NCBI GenBank assembly: GCA_963277665.1
Contig: OY728119.1
Location: 315,972,206 to 316,036,205, forward strand
Length of the DNA stretch: 64,000 nucleotides
Direction: 5' to 3'
Source: Viscum album
Lineage: Eukaryota; Streptophyta; Magnoliopsida; Santalales; Viscaceae
Position 1 is the first letter of the stretch, and every line of letters begins with the position of its first letter. The notes under the pieces are model-generated. The model saw only the letters and a program-made list of their open reading frames with translations, did no database searches and had not been told where the DNA came from. Shown here one piece after another: positions 21,801 through 36,060 of the stretch. A program made the translations under genes and the position numbers.

Positions 21801-24764
21801 AATTATTAGTGTTTTGTGTTAGAATATTCTTAGAATGTTGAAATATTGATTTTTATTCATTATTGAGGGAAAATTTTCTATTATTTTTTTATTAAAAATT
21901 TAATTTTTGATAATGATATTTTAATTTATATTGTTATGGGGTGAATAAAATTGTCTCTGGAATTAAAATTTTAAAATATCTTTTAAATTTCCATGAATAT
22001 ACATTAAAGAACACTTTTTAATTTATTTTAGAAGCTCTTAATATTTTTTGATATTATTTTTTAAAAGTGAAGGTTAATTTACAATGTTTTCTATGTGCAG
22101 TGATTTAAATTTAGATATTTTGTGGTTTTTATATAGAAACTTAAGAGTATATTCTAGGAAATTGAAGTTCAGTTAGTGCAACCTTAGTGAACAAGTCGAT
22201 GTGTAATGGTTAAGACGTATCTTCCTAAATATGTAATAGTTAATCTTAGAACATACATAAGAGTAATTTCTCCAGGAAAATAGGTACACAAGAGTGGGTT
22301 TGGTGTTATATAAGAGTATTTTTTATTCTTTTTAATGATATGTAATGGTTTAGTTGTACTATCACATTTTTCATTGGAATTATGAAACATAAGGGTATTA
22401 GAGGAATAATTTAGGGTAAGTTAGTCCTCTACCACTTGAGAAGTGGTTATAAAGTCAAGTCTCAAACTCTTATAGGGCACGTAAAAGTTAAATTTAAAAT
22501 CACACTATTGTTTGATCATGATGGAATGATACCTATTGATAATGGGGAGGAACATCACAGAATTTATTGGTGCCAAGCAGACCTGAAAAAGAAGTAAAAG
22601 TACACGAGATTTCGAATAATGATCTGGGTTCAAATATTATTTAAACAACGATTGGAGGAAAAGAATTTAATGTGTGATGGGGGGTCATAACTAATTGATG
22701 AATATGATTTTGTTGAATTGAGTCTGATTCTGAGGCATGGAAATAAGAGAAAATATATGTTAGGATGGGTTTTGGAATCTGATCAACTAAAATAATTTTT
22801 TTGATCAATAAAAATGTTTTATTTTCAATTTTAAATTTATGAAAATGAAGTGAGTTTGACGGATCCCAAATGATATAATTTTAATTATAGGGAAAAATTC
22901 TCTAAAGGTGATCAATAGTTGACCACAACCAACCTTTGAGTTGAGTTCGATTCATCAAATATATGAAGAGATACTGGAGACAAATTTTCAAGTGAACAAC
23001 TACATAAGATAGGTTGATTGGATCAATTAGTTGAGGAAAGGAATAGCACCTGAAGTATTGATAACTAAAATAAGACTTGGATATTTCTTTGAGGATGGAT
23101 AATCGATATAAGAATTTAAGGTAGCCAAAGCATGTTCGTGTGAATATCAAATCAAGGATAATATTTTGGGCTAATGAATGAACTGATGTGTCAATCTATT
23201 GAAGAAGTTTGACATGACCATGGATTAATATTTACAATGTGGGGTTTGATAATGTTTGAGGTAGTTCAAAGATAGTATTTAAAAAACATGAAGAAGCTGT
23301 ATTGATTTCATGGGATCAGTTTTAAGGGTTTAACCAAGTCGTATGAGGCTTGAGAAGGAAAATATAGAGAATGTGGTTTTCAACTTTATGGACATTTGAA
23401 ATCTATTAAGTTATGATGGGGTGATGTTGATCTGTAAGTGACAATAAAAAGTCAATCATGGATTAGTGATATAAAAGTGGAATTTAGAAAATAAATGATG
23501 AATGAGAAAAAATTGTAACTCAATTATTAATGGAAGGGTAGGTGTGGAACTTTATTTTGGGGTTATTTGTCTATTAAATATCAAAAATGGGGATGCAATT
23601 TTTTGGAGAACAATTGGATCTTGTCCAGTTAGTGACTTTCATGATTTTTTCCAGTATTATGTTGGACCAAAGTTATGGTGGTCAAAAACTAGGTTAGTCA
23701 AATTAAGACAGTGGATGAAGAGATATTAAAGGGTTTTATAGAGTAATATAGAGGGGGAATATGAGGGATGATAAAACTAATGGACATTGGAGAGGTTATT
23801 CTTCAAAGTAGGAGAAATATATTCTTAGAGAGATAAAGTAAGAGGAAAATACCAGATGTGAGAGACACTCACTCAATAAAGAATATTATTTTATTTGCAC
23901 TCTTCTTCTTCCTCTTCTCTATTTCTAATATGAATAGATCATTTGTTTATCCTACATTTGCAAAAAAAATATAATTAATTCAATAATGGGATTACGATTG
24001 TTATATTTTTTTAATCCATTTTTGTTCTTGATTTCTTCCTTAATGACTTCAATTAATTATTATTGGGCATGCTTCTTTAATTTCAGTTCTTTATTTTGTT
24101 TTATGTATCGAATAATGTAAATAAATATTGAGGATATTTTTAAATAATTACAACCATTATAATAAATTTAAAATTTTAATATATGCAATTATTATAGTGA
24201 CCACTTTAAAAGTAATAACTATTTACTTTATGAATGACTCTTAGAAAAAGTCATTTTTCACTAATATTTAATAACACCTTCTTGAAAAATATTATGTTTA
24301 GGTAAAGTAGCAATAATTTTCATTGACTATGTTTTTATTCAATTTTAGTGGTTTAGATTTCAATTTGTGATGAATTATTTCCCAATATCATCATATTTCA
24401 ACTAGTTATGTCAATCAAACTTCCCCTAGATCATATTTTTAGTGTATTGCATTCTATATTTCAATCACTTTTAACTTTTTCTATGTTTTAGTAATTAAAG
24501 TTTGTACTATGATTCATTTTCCATCTCTAATCTCTGTTTTTTCACCATTTACAACTCTATTTTTATGCTTACATCTCTTTGTTTATAATTTTTTTAATTT
24601 TATTTAAATGCATATTCCTTCTTCATGGGATTTAACCTTATATACTATTTTTATTTCTTAATGTAGGATTAAATATAAATATTTTGATTTTAATGAGCTG
24701 TCATCTATGATAATTTCTTGGTGATGAGGTTTCAAAGTAGTTTAAGGGAAGAAATATTACTACT
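18886..24764. other. AT-rich DNA without a recognisable gene
   Basis: I see no coding domain here. At 23850-23925 a stretch with gagagacactcactcaataa followed by a polypyrimidine tract (cttcttcttcctcttctct) resembles the R/U5 part of a copia LTR with its polyadenylation signal. No partner LTR was found. A ten-base C run lies near 19537. The rest looks like decayed repeat DNA. Confidence 0.4.
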
Positions 24765-25130
24765 ATGAAGAGAATCATAAGGAACATTAAAGATACTATT
24801 TACTCTAGTTTGGTGATTTATGTAAGGAAATATATAGAGTTATTAGAATATTTGGATGTAGACTAGGCTAGAAATGTTGTGGATAGAAAATCAAAAAGTG
24901 GGGGAACTTTTTTTTTGATAGAAATTTTCTTGTTGGATTAGAAAGAAGAAAGAGAGAACAACCCTTACAATAGATGAAGCTAAGTATATTTTTTATGAAG
25001 TAATGTAATCAATTTATTTGGATGAAAAATAATTTTAAGATCTTAGATAAGTAGCATCTCTGTCTATGGTTGTCTATTATGATAATAAGAGTGTGATCGA
25101 GTTAATAAAGAATTCAGAATGACATTATTA
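24765..25130 (+). pseudogene. Ty1/copia RNase H fragment
   Basis: The plus strand preserves the end of a copia polyprotein across two frames: NIKDTIYSSLV and IELLEYLDVD, then ARNVVDRKSKSGGTFFL (family form DADWAGN-DDRKSTSGG). After a frame change it continues with TTLTIDEAKYIFYEVM (family form ALSTAEAEYIA) and VVYYDNKSVIELIKNSE (family form CDNQSAI-LSKNP). The order and spacing match copia RNase H, the enzyme that removes RNA from the RNA-DNA hybrid. Stops and at least one frameshift make it a pseudogene. Upstream RT is not recognisable, so this is a 5'-truncated or badly decayed copy. Confidence 0.75.
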
Positions 25131-25133
25131 TTA

Positions 25134-26960
25134 GAGTTGGTGTCTTAGAGGAAACTGTTTTAACTATAGGTTTCATGTATATAAAAAGAAATGAATATTA
25201 ATAAATCATCTCACTATGTATTGTTAATTATTTTCTAGACTATAATGTAATAATGTCCTAAAGTATCTATCACATTGTAAGTGTCATAGTAGTTCATTTC
25301 TATGATCTGAACCTTTAAATCCTTTGATAATATTCATAAATATTTTTATATGGTTGGATAAAATTCTTTTATTGTACACATATAATTTTTACTATCAGGT
25401 GTGAGTACTCATAATTGGATGATTCTTCATCTTATGAAGTTATCTCTTAGTTATTTACAATATGAGATATTATGAGTTCATACCCACCTGTAGGAAATCA
25501 AAAAAATTACGTGTCATTGGATATTCCTATCTACGAGTGTCTGTAATGTTCCTCAAAAGTTATTATTATTATTTATTCATGTGACGCCTCACATAATTTT
25601 ATGTACTAACCAAAATCATGATTCCATGTGTTCTCATAATGTAGGGTACATTGGGAGTTTCCAAAAAGATATGCTATAAATGAATAAGTTAAGAAAGAAT
25701 TTTCCCCATCCATCCTTATAGAAGATGATATCTCAATCCTTTGATTGAAATGGAACTATCACATTAAATTATATGTTCATGTTGTATAGAGGGGATTATT
25801 TTAGACATTCATAGAAAATGTATAAAGAATATGTGTTAATGAAATGGGTGTGAACACAACTTGATGAGATATCATGATAATTGGGTTATAATACATACTG
25901 ATCACTTGTATGTGGTTGTTATCATTGTGACATATCTTATTCCTTTTTGGGTACCTTGACTCTTTTCTAGATAATAATCCTTTACTTTGGGTATTTTTTC
26001 TTAATTAATCGGAGGAATATGTCTAGTAGGTCACCAAAAACTTGTTTTCTTTGATCTAAGTTAATATTTTTTATATTTAAAAATCGGAATAACATTATTT
26101 TATAGGATGAGAACAGATATTTATTTAGGATATATTTATCCCAAGTAGTAAATAAATATAAATTCTAATGTTAATTATTTAATTATAAAAATATATAATA
26201 TTTAATTATATGTTTTTATTCTCATGATAATAAATAAATAATTTAGTTATGTAAATATTAGATAAATACTTATCCACAAGATTATGAATAAAATATTTAT
26301 TTTTCTATTTATTTATTGAATAAATAATTTGTATTTAAATATTTATTAAATAATTCTATAAAAGATGAACCATAAGAATATATTGAGTTTCACATCCGAT
26401 GATAAATATTTATTTACCATATTGTAAAAATAATATTTATCATTGCATGAGTTTCTGCAAGCCATGAGATAAATTAATGATATTATTATTTTAAATGGAA
26501 TATGGTGAATTAGGATTTTAATGTATTATTAAGGCCCCATGTTAAATTAATTAAATATTAAACCATAACATTGGGTCTATAAATAGACTCTTATATCATT
26601 TGTGAAGTGGTTAATCATTTTTCACAATATTCATCTCAACATATTCCTCCTACTCTCTTCCTATCAAGATTCAGAATAATAAGAAAGATTACTTCAATCC
26701 TGAAGGACCTTGAAATGATAATAGATAATAATGTAAGATATTTAATCAACATTTCTAGCACCCAAAGTTTCATCGGTGTTGTTCAGACACTAAAGGAACA
26801 CATATTTATAACCACTATAGGGGATCTGATTTAGGCCCTTTTAATACAATGACAATATATAGACCATGTTTGGATGATCAACACCATTAATTAAGAAAAA
26901 TATCTTGAAAAAGGTAATATTTCATCTTATTTTTTATATTAATTATAAATTAATGTGAAG
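25134..26960 (+). mobile_element. Probable copia LTR downstream of the RNase H fragment
   Basis: Directly after the RNase H fragment, where a 3' LTR is expected, the sequence gttggtgtcttagagg begins a long AT-rich block without coding potential. It contains a TATA box (tataaatag at 26578-26586) followed by a leader-like stretch up to about 26.96 kb. The order RNase H, LTR start, TATA and leader is consistent with a copia 3' LTR. The right boundary and target duplication were not found, so the extent is approximate. Confidence 0.4.
26578..26586 (+). promoter_or_regulatory. TATA box of the putative copia LTR
   Basis: Sequence tataaatag, preceded by gggtc and followed about 30 bases later by the likely leader. 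It is an inferred LTR promoter; its strength cannot be judged. Confidence 0.4.
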
Positions 26961-29900
26961 AGATCATCACTTGGTTCCGGTAAAAAAAAATTTCAATATT
27001 ATCTGAAAATATTTCTTTGGTCACGATGTTCACATCATGCACAATTAGAATTATCCATTAAACCCGAAAAAAGATGAGTTGTCCATAGGCCAAACAGGCA
27101 CATTCATTGTATCTGGAACAAATAAGTTGTACCTGAGTGGTCACATTAAATTTATAATGTTATATTTATTATTAATTGTTTACATGTTTAAATTTTAGTT
27201 TTCATTTTAAGAAATTCATTCTTATAATCCAATTTTTTATATCACTTCTTCCCATATTGGTTTCTTATTTATATAACCCAGACCTGGTTAATAATTAAAA
27301 ATGAACATCTAAAGAACCTGTCCATACGTGATGGAGATTTTTTATAGATAGTATGGGAGTAAACAATGTGTATTCCATAGGTACACATCATGTATCCCAA
27401 TACATTTCACTGGGATGAACCATGGTTTCTATAGGCCAGAGTGCAATAAATATAAAAAGATGTATTAAATACACATAACGCATTGAATAGAAAAGGATAG
27501 AACAAGAAACATTGAAATAAATGATGTGTAACTGGGTTATACACTCTGAAATCCACATGTTTTCATGGTGGAAAACAATTGGTCAAATACATGTCGTATA
27601 TTAATTACATGATGAGTTAGAACTGATATCCATGTAACTAGTAGGTTAAATGGTGTGTACCAGTTGTACACATCATTTAACTTAATAATGTATTTGTAGG
27701 AATACATGAACATTACCTAGAATTGTATTATAGACATATAGAGAGTGATATACATGGTGTGTAGTTGAATGTACATGTAGTGTACCCAACCTGTGGATGT
27801 ATAAATTTTAGAATTAATTTATTACACCATTAACACCATCAATATGTTTTTTTGTTATTTATTTATATTACATACAAAATGATAGGTGTTATATGATATT
27901 AAATTCATAATTAATTCCATTTAAACTATGTAACTACAAGTCATTCATATTCCTTACATACTATATAGTCTATGTGAATTAAACGAGCACATGAAATTTA
28001 ATTTCCATGTATTATGTGTTACATTTATTGACAGAACATGAAATGAAATTACACCACAGTTTTTGTACATGATATGTTGTTTAGGTTCATTGTATACAAA
28101 CAGGACCATGGTAATTATTTTAACTAGGTAATTTTTGAGTTTCTTACAAGTAAACATTTCCTACTAATTTACTTAAATTTTAAATAAAATAAATATATCT
28201 AATTTATTAAAAATAACAACAGATTGATATCTCTAGGATATATTGGATGGAGATTAAGATATAAATGAATTAAATAATTAATAAAATAATCATTCTGATT
28301 AATTTATGAAATTATTTATCTTAATAAAATATTTGATCGAAATGAATACTAGTCGATTATTTTTAATGAATATTCATTGCACAATCAGGTGATCATGATC
28401 TTAAAATATTATATGTATGTGTGTGGTTTATTTTAATTTAATCAATGATTTTTTTTTCAATTATTATTATTAAATTAAATTTGTGGATTTCAATTTATCC
28501 CTCCCACCTCATTATGTATGAGTTTACATGCCCATAGTTTCATTTTTTTGTAAAACTCCTTTGAGTTCCCTGCACCTGTGTGAAAAATAAATGCATTGTA
28601 ATTATGGAGCTCCCATGCCCACAATGTTGGTTCAAGATGAATCCAAGGTGAAACCAAACCCAATAGATACACATGAAATAGGTCGAATACCGCAACTCTA
28701 ACCCAGATTGACTCATGTCATTTCCCCCTAAGGTCAATAGTTTGTTTTTTATCCTCCCAATAAACAAACCGCTAGTTAAATATCACATTCCTGTCTTCAT
28801 TTAATTATTTTATTTATATATAATACATTATTTATTTTATTAATGAAATATTGTTATCACATAAATAAATGGATCAATATGAAAATAGAGAATTAAAATA
28901 AAAGGTATTTTTTGTTAATATGTTTTTGACACATTGTTAATCACTTAGGTAAAATCCACATAATATTAATAAGTTATATAAATGGAAAAAATTAAAATGT
29001 TTACAGATAATAAACAAAATATCTCATGATAATATTAAGTCTATGTTCCTTACATTAGTAGATATATAATGAAACCACCAAGATAAGTGTTTTATTAAAC
29101 CTTCCAAGACACTTACTTTTATTCGAGAGTTCTAAGGATGATTTTTAATTGAATTAACCAAGTTGAAATCAATAAGAGTATCCCTTTCTAGACTTGATGT
29201 ATCTTGCAGAAAAGTGTTAAAGAAATCCAATTAATAATTTTAGGATTAGGTAGTCCACTCAACACACATAGAAACTTCAAGCCCACAGTTGGAAAGTGTG
29301 CATATATAAACACCTTTAAGTAATTGACTAGTCCCTTTATTGGGTTATGAGAAGGGAATTATTGATCCTAGACACTAGAGTTTCCAAATGATAGAGCATT
29401 ATGATATCAATTTAAAGGGTTATTAAGACTTGATAAACTAGTGGGAGACTTAATAAAATTAAAATTTTCATGTCTCATATAATTTTTAATCATTTAAAGT
29501 AATGATGATTGTCATTTATATTCTTGTAGAATAATTGAATGTCCATAAACCACATTATCCCAAAAATAAATTCTAGATAAATACCATCTCCCAAATAGTA
29601 TTAACTTATAGGAATAGTTTATATGCTTATGAGTTTTGTTTTACCATGAACGGTAGTCTAACATGCTAGAAACATTAATCCCTAATCCGCTTGTAAAGAC
29701 TGAAAGTGATTAGGAGTTAATTTTCGATGAAAAAAACATAAAACATATGTTGTATGTCCAATGTTTGATTCTTTAATAAAAGTATATAGAAACCCATGAA
29801 GTTGTATGGGAACATGAATACCTATATCAGACTCTCAAATATCTATTATCATTTTTAGGAGTCAGAAATACATAAACAATATGAGATCTCCAAGGCTCTA

Positions 29901-30769
29901 TTCATGAGAATGCCTAGGTAAATTGCACCAACTCGGCCTCACATACTCAAAATTATTAGTCACACTGAGAACTTATCGGTTCTAGGGTTTAAGATACCCA
30001 ATGAATTTTATACTGATCTCACTATTTCATAAATTCATCACATCTTCTTCGGTTTTGTTGTTAACTTCAATATAAAAAACATAGATATGTATCTCATATA
30101 TATTCTCACTATACTACACCATGTTTACAAGGATATACAACACAAAAATATTTTGGTATTTGTGGTGAATAGGTGGAAAGTCTAAGTCAAGAGATCTATA
30201 ACTAACTACAAGTCAAAGCTTTATCAGAATTCTTTTACAAGAAGAGTAGGATCAAGGGAAATGAAAGATAAAAATATGGTATTTTTTCATTTGGAAAGAA
30301 GGTTTAATGGAAGAAAAATTGAACCCAATAAATTATTTAAGGTAAATCTTCAAGTGTGTTTATTATCGAGTGAAACCTATCTATTTGAGTATCATATACA
30401 ACAAATGGTTTTCACATATGTATTCAAATATTGTAACCAAGTAGATTCTGGAATATTTTTCGTGGTTAGGTGGATCTATAAGAAACAAAGACATCCTGAC
30501 TTTCTAGTAGGGATATAGAAGAATACCACCTCAAGTTATCGACTAAATTGGTCTTGGTTTTGAAAAATTGGTAATTTTTTCCCTAAATAACCAAAAACAC
30601 AATTTCTATATAAATACATGATATATATTTATATATTTTCAAATTATAAAATAAGTGTTAATTATTTTAAAAATAAATAATTTGTTATGGTAAGGTATAT
30701 TTAAATAACGGTCTGTATGTGTTCGATTACACAATCCAAGTAATGGTGTTTGATAATAAAAATAGTTCA
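26961..30769. other. AT-rich DNA, possible LTR and decayed pol of a minus-strand copia element
   Basis: No clean gene is seen. The segments near 27.72-27.80 kb and 28.56-28.62 kb share short phrases (tacatggtgtgta, gcattgta-tatgg) with 33.05-33.10 kb and 33.69-33.72 kb in the same orientation. This could be a weak LTR pair flanking the minus-strand integrase fragment at 30.8-31.2 kb. The open frame at 30261-30518 plus has no recognisable homology. Confidence 0.25.
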
Positions 30770-31190
30770 CCTGAATCATTCCAAACCCAACATATGGTTC
30801 ATCCTTTCACTAACACCATTATAATGTGGTTTATAAGGCGGAGTTAGTTAAGATATATTCCCAAACTCTCATAAAAAGTCAATAAACTATTGGTTAATAT
30901 ATTTATCACCTCGATATGATCGAAGATTCTTTATATTGTTTCCTAGTTGATTCTATAGTCCATTATTGAATTCTTTGAATTTATCAAAGGACTCATACAT
31001 ATAACTTATTAATAAAACACATCCATATCTACTCAAGTCATCATTAAAATTTATGATGTAAGAATAATCACCTATAGATTATACCTGAAATGGTGTACAC
31101 ACATCAGCGTGTGCCAATCCAAAAATCTATGTGGCCCTTTCACCCAATCCACTGCCTGGTGGTTTGGTAATTTTTCCTTGTAAGAAAAAT
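30770..31190 (-). pseudogene. Ty1/copia integrase core fragment
   Basis: The minus-strand translation reads ADVCTPFQV, GDYSYIINFNDDLSRYGCVL, YESFDKFKEFNN, NQLGNNIKNLRSYRG, KYINQ, FIDFL, LTPPYKPHYNGVSERMNHML. This is the copia integrase core in order. The first catalytic Asp (DVC) and the Glu (GVSER) remain. The second catalytic Asp, in the family's LRSDRGGE motif, is Tyr here (LRSYRGD). Several TAG and TAA stops interrupt it. Orientation is opposite to the copia fragment at 24.8 kb, so the two are separate insertions. Flanking gag and RT are not recognisable with confidence. Confidence 0.8.
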
Positions 31191-34100
31191 GAAATATTTC
31201 AAGTGGTTTAAGATCAAAAGATTATAAATAATCATCTAGAAAAAGTCATTTTTTGGTGTCTTCTCATTTACAAGACAATGACAGTGATTCCCTTTCCCCA
31301 TGTTCAGGTCTTCATGTTTCTTTAGAAGATCATTGGTCATGGATGATATAATTAAATACTAAACATCTATGGAATAATTCAAATGTTTCTCATAGAGAGA
31401 TAACTTTTACTCATTAGCCTCTTTACCAGTCACATTATTAATATGTTCTTCTAGCATTTGTAATTTCTTTTCATGGTGTAGGATAACATGTAAGTGCCTT
31501 TTCCACTTTGGAAATTTATTCCATTGAAAAAGTTATACTTCTCAAGTATGGATCAAAATTATATGTTTGAGTTCATTTTTATAGTTGTTTCAACAAATTA
31601 GATGAGTATAGTTTTATTAATTTATCTGATAAAAATTGTACAAATAAATAATTATCATATTTATTAATCTCCCACTATTTTATCAACACCCAATATCCCT
31701 CACCATTGGCTTTTGAATATCCTATTTCTTTTATATTTGAGTGGAAAAGATCCATATTCTCCTTCTCATGACCCCAAATTTGTTCAGTTAGGCAATTTTA
31801 ATGGTTTTAGGTAGGAATTCCAAATACCAATAACATTAACTCACAGTTCATCAATTTTTTGAGTGGACACTCCAATCTAAAAATACTTAAATTATATTTC
31901 CTTAACAGTTTCCTCAAAATTACACTAATCCTTATTTGGAAGTAAAACCTTCATGTGAACTACATAAAGTATACTAAAAAATTCATGTTAGAATTTCTTG
32001 ATAATTGAAAGCACCATGAATTTGGATGATAAAGAACATTGAACTATTGTTTGATTTTAATTGAAGTTGTAGAAGACTATACTGAATTAATTTATATAAT
32101 CGAGGTATTTTATCTTTTACACATAAATTTCCAATTATTATCTTCATTAAACGCTTATTAATATTAAGTGGATTTACTTAAGTTATTAACCATGTATTGT
32201 TAATTCATGAATTCATATATTCACCTCGGATCCAAACTTGAACTGACTCCACCATCTTGGGATATCAATCAATTACATATTATTTTACTCAAATGCAGGT
32301 AGGGGAACCAAAATATTGGTTAAGGGGTTTATATAAAATAAACCATAGGCACACATGCACTTACCTAATGAGAATAGATATGACACGCAAACCTAAAATT
32401 TAGTTTAATAATAAATTAAAATAAATCAATCACATTAAAAGGTATGGTCTAGGATCATGATCATCTATATGTAAGTAAAACAATATGTATTTAATAAAAT
32501 TATCAATCAATTCTAATAATTCTTATTTAAGATAAATCATGCTCAAATCAATTAATTGTGTTCTTTAATTAATAAATTTATTTATCTTAATTATCATCCA
32601 AATTTCCTTAACATTCTCATCCACCATAATTTTTTAAAAAACTAAATAAATTTATTTAAAATTAATTGTGTAGAAAAAATATACCTTAGAGGAAACACGG
32701 TGAGTACCTGTACAAATTACCCAATGTGTATTATACTTGCATACCGTTTACTCTTAAGACATGTAGAATACACAACTTATCAAATAATTTCATGGAATGC
32801 ACTATCAACATAATGACCACATGGAACCTATGGTATATATGTATCATGTTATGCTTCTATGCATGTAGAGTAATAACTGCAATATGACTTATACATGGTA
32901 GGAAGATCCAAAAAATTTGCAGAAATTAATTTGACATATATATATATATATAACTTGTCACTTGGAATGTACTATCAACTTAATGACCACATAGAAAACA
33001 TATTCCTAAGGTTTGAATAGTATAATAAATTTATTTTTAATTATGTGTAATTTGGTAAAAAGTACATGGTGTATACATTAGAGCTACATGTCGTGTATTA
33101 TTCTCACTGTCTATCTGTGACACATGCCTAGGGACACAGTGTGAAACTGTTCCATATAAAATATTGGAGTAAATATCATGTAAATGGGATCCATGGTGTA
33201 TGGTCTTCGAGTTACACGACCACCAATCATGTAGTCTATTTAAGAAGATACACGAAATGTCTATGAGTAAAGGACTAAACATCATGAATATAAGTTAAAC
33301 AACACGTACTCTAGAAGTCTGTGTGCCTGGATGGCCTGGTCAACATGCATTTTGTAATTAAATTCACCGCTTGTAATAAATGAACACATTGTTAATTAAT
33401 TCCAAACTACTTCAAGGTGCATTAAACACTAGTATATGGTTTGAACTCTTATGTTATTCGACCAGACACCTCAGCACCTCCAGATGATATCTTCAAATTT
33501 ATTTCATTTATAAAATCAATCAACATGATTGTATTTGTGTGAAATAAAGAGGAATAAATCAGATATCTTAATTCGGATAAAATAATGATTAAACTAGAAT
33601 TTAAAACTAATGAAAAATGAGTAAATAAAGAAATGGTATTTAAATAATTATAAAAAATTATTTGACCCCTATGATTCCACTTGTGGGTTCCAGGTGCAGT
33701 GAAAGCATTGTATGGGGCATTACCAACTCAGTGTTTTTTGTTTTGATCAATAATTAATCCAATATTTACACGAAGATAAACACTATGATCAACATAATTG
33801 AATCAAATAATATAGACAACAGAAAAATTCCAAAACCAAAGTGCAGGATCATCACATATTATTCATAATTCATTTAAAAAATTAAAAAATTACCTAGTCA
33901 GAAAATATTTATTCGTTAATGGATATTCCAACATATCTATATTGTACAATCATTTTTCATAGGAATCCAGAGTAGATTCCCTCCAGCAGTGATCCACACA
34001 TGTTCTATAAACCTCTGAATGTCACTGTAGGAATCTCCAAGTGCTATGATGATAGATCTTGATGCTTGCATCGTTCGTCTTTGATCACTTTCAATAATCT

Positions 34101-34858
34101 CTTCAATGAAGGGTTCACTTTGATCTCTCTAGAATTGAGAGTGGGGATGGAGGAGGATCACTCTTTATTATTGAGAGTTTTCTTAAAGAGTTATATCTCT
34201 AGTGATTTTAGTGGATTCTCTCCAGATCTCATTATTCACTAAAAATAAATCGGATCTCTAGAAAATTAATATAATTATGTATATGTAGTTCTTGGGATGA
34301 ATAATAATAATTTTACATTCACCCTAATTATTTTTGTAATCCCTATAGAACCCCATATCTATAATAATAATAATAGTATTATTATTTATTAACATGCGCT
34401 AAACATGTGAATTAAATTAAATATTATTTATTCAAATAATATTCAATAGATATTATTTCTCGTTGGACCATTAAACTCAATCTTCCATTCCTCCAAAATA
34501 TTTATCAGGACTTAAATAATTAATAAATAAATATCACTACATTATTTTATAATAAATAAATAAAAATTATATTCACAAAATTTAAAATAAAAAAATTATT
34601 AAATATTATTCTCAAATAATATTCTCTTGAATAACTTGTGGTGAAATATATGTGATTATGAAAGCATAAATAATTATTAAACCACAAGCAGGAATAATAT
34701 TTATTTAACTTATTTAATAATATAATTATTTTACTAATATTTTGGATACACCTTGTGTGTGACCCTCTAAGACTCTTTCTCAGTGGAATTAGGTGAAAAT
34801 ATCCAAAGTACAAGGTTAGAATTTAACAACATTCCAAATAACCCATAGAGAAATAATT
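31191..34858. other. AT-rich DNA, probably further copia-derived sequence
   Basis: No gene is seen. An (AT)n run lies at about 32936-32952. The block 34.0-34.85 kb, with gatcactttcaataatctc and ccttgtgtgtgaccctc, has the texture of a minus-strand copia LTR, but its boundaries are not visible. The stretch ends at the first base of element A's 3' LTR. Confidence 0.3.
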
Positions 34859-36060
34859 TTTAGCGACCCATCCCCCGAAATTTGGGAGCTAATGTCATAC
34901 TACCATTACATTGGCAAAAAATACAAGTAAATAACATCCTAAAGGACCGAAAAATTTAGTTGTTGATAAACTATATACATACATGATTCTTTTATTACAA
35001 ATGAATACACAAATTACAACATTTTTGTTTTGATAATAACTTTATTCCATGTAACATATCCTTGGATATATTTCTTATGACACTTCAGGGAATCCTGGGG
35101 AAAGAAACATAACAAGGGTGAGATAAAATGCTCATTAAGGGTAAGTATAATGGGAAAAATAATGAATCAATGAGAATAATAATTATGGAAACGTAAATAT
35201 ATGAACAAAGATTCTATGTAGTCAATAAACTGATAAGGAAGTGAGTAAACAATATGTCATGGTAAATAACTAAAAACACATGCCATTTAAATAATTGGAT
35301 AATTCATAATCAATATGGAAAGGTAGAAAACTAAAAATACCAGCTATTAAATCAATAAATTGATAATTTAATTCATTCATATATTTTTTCATATTGAAAA
35401 TATCATGGATAATAAATATTGAATCAAAACGATGTAAATTTGTAATTATGGGACGTCATGTATAAGGCACATAAAATCCTATATCATCAAGACAATTTAC
35501 AAGATAGTTTAAAAATATAGGTACAAACCAGTTTAATTTGTGAAACATATTTGTCTCATGAGAACCCATTGATGCATCGCGAGAATATTAAAGTCTGGCT
35601 CCCACCCATCATTACCTTTCAAAGCATTCCTCATATTGAGTAATCAATTTAATTAATAAATAATATTCCATACCAAATATCTATATTGAATAGAGAATAC
35701 AAATGTATTAGTATTTCCAAAGATAATAAAATAACTATCAAAGTAAATACCATATGTAAAAATGGTGTTTGGTTCAGGAAATAAACATATCCAAGATAAA
35801 TAATATAGATATTTAGGGGGAAATTAATTTCTAATAATCAAAGGAAATTAAATATTTTAATGGTAACAAAAGGAATCAAGGAAGTGAATGTAAATATTGT
35901 CCTTGGTTAAAGAAATCATAAAACAGATAGAGGAAGAAAAAGGATGGTATCAATATAAAATATCCATTTTGGCTTATGGACAAAGGGTTGTCATCATTTA
36001 TGAATATAAATTTCATAAAAATAAACAAAAATATCCTTTCCACTTTAATTTCTTTTAAAT
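34859..36060 (-). repeat. Element A 3' LTR, distal part
   Basis: It matches 52698-53900 in the same orientation: both begin tagcgaccca and contain taccattacattgg, ttattacaaatgaatacac (or close variants) and aaataaacatatc. The first bases read TTTAGCG here against TGTAGCG in the other copy, a single change in the terminal dinucleotide. It ends at 36060 where element B is inserted. Confidence 0.8.
36056..36060. repeat. Target-site duplication of element B, left copy (TAAAT)
   Basis: TAAAT immediately before the TGTAAC start of element B is repeated immediately after its TTACA end at 47116-47120. The pair confirms both outer boundaries. Confidence 0.9.

Noticed and set aside
26607..26834. A 75-residue open frame downstream of the TATA box in the putative copia LTR
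   Set aside because: The position is the untranslated leader of an LTR. The translation resembles no gag and the text matches LTR leader style.
28490..28767. Two overlapping minus-strand open frames of 60-75 residues
   Set aside because: No homology is recognised and they overlap in different frames. The segment shares phrases with 33.7 kb and may belong to a decayed LTR.
30261..30518. An 85-residue plus-strand open frame (MKDKNMVFFHLERRF...)
   Set aside because: No recognisable family, AT-rich background where such lengths occur by chance, and it lies beside a minus-strand copia relic.
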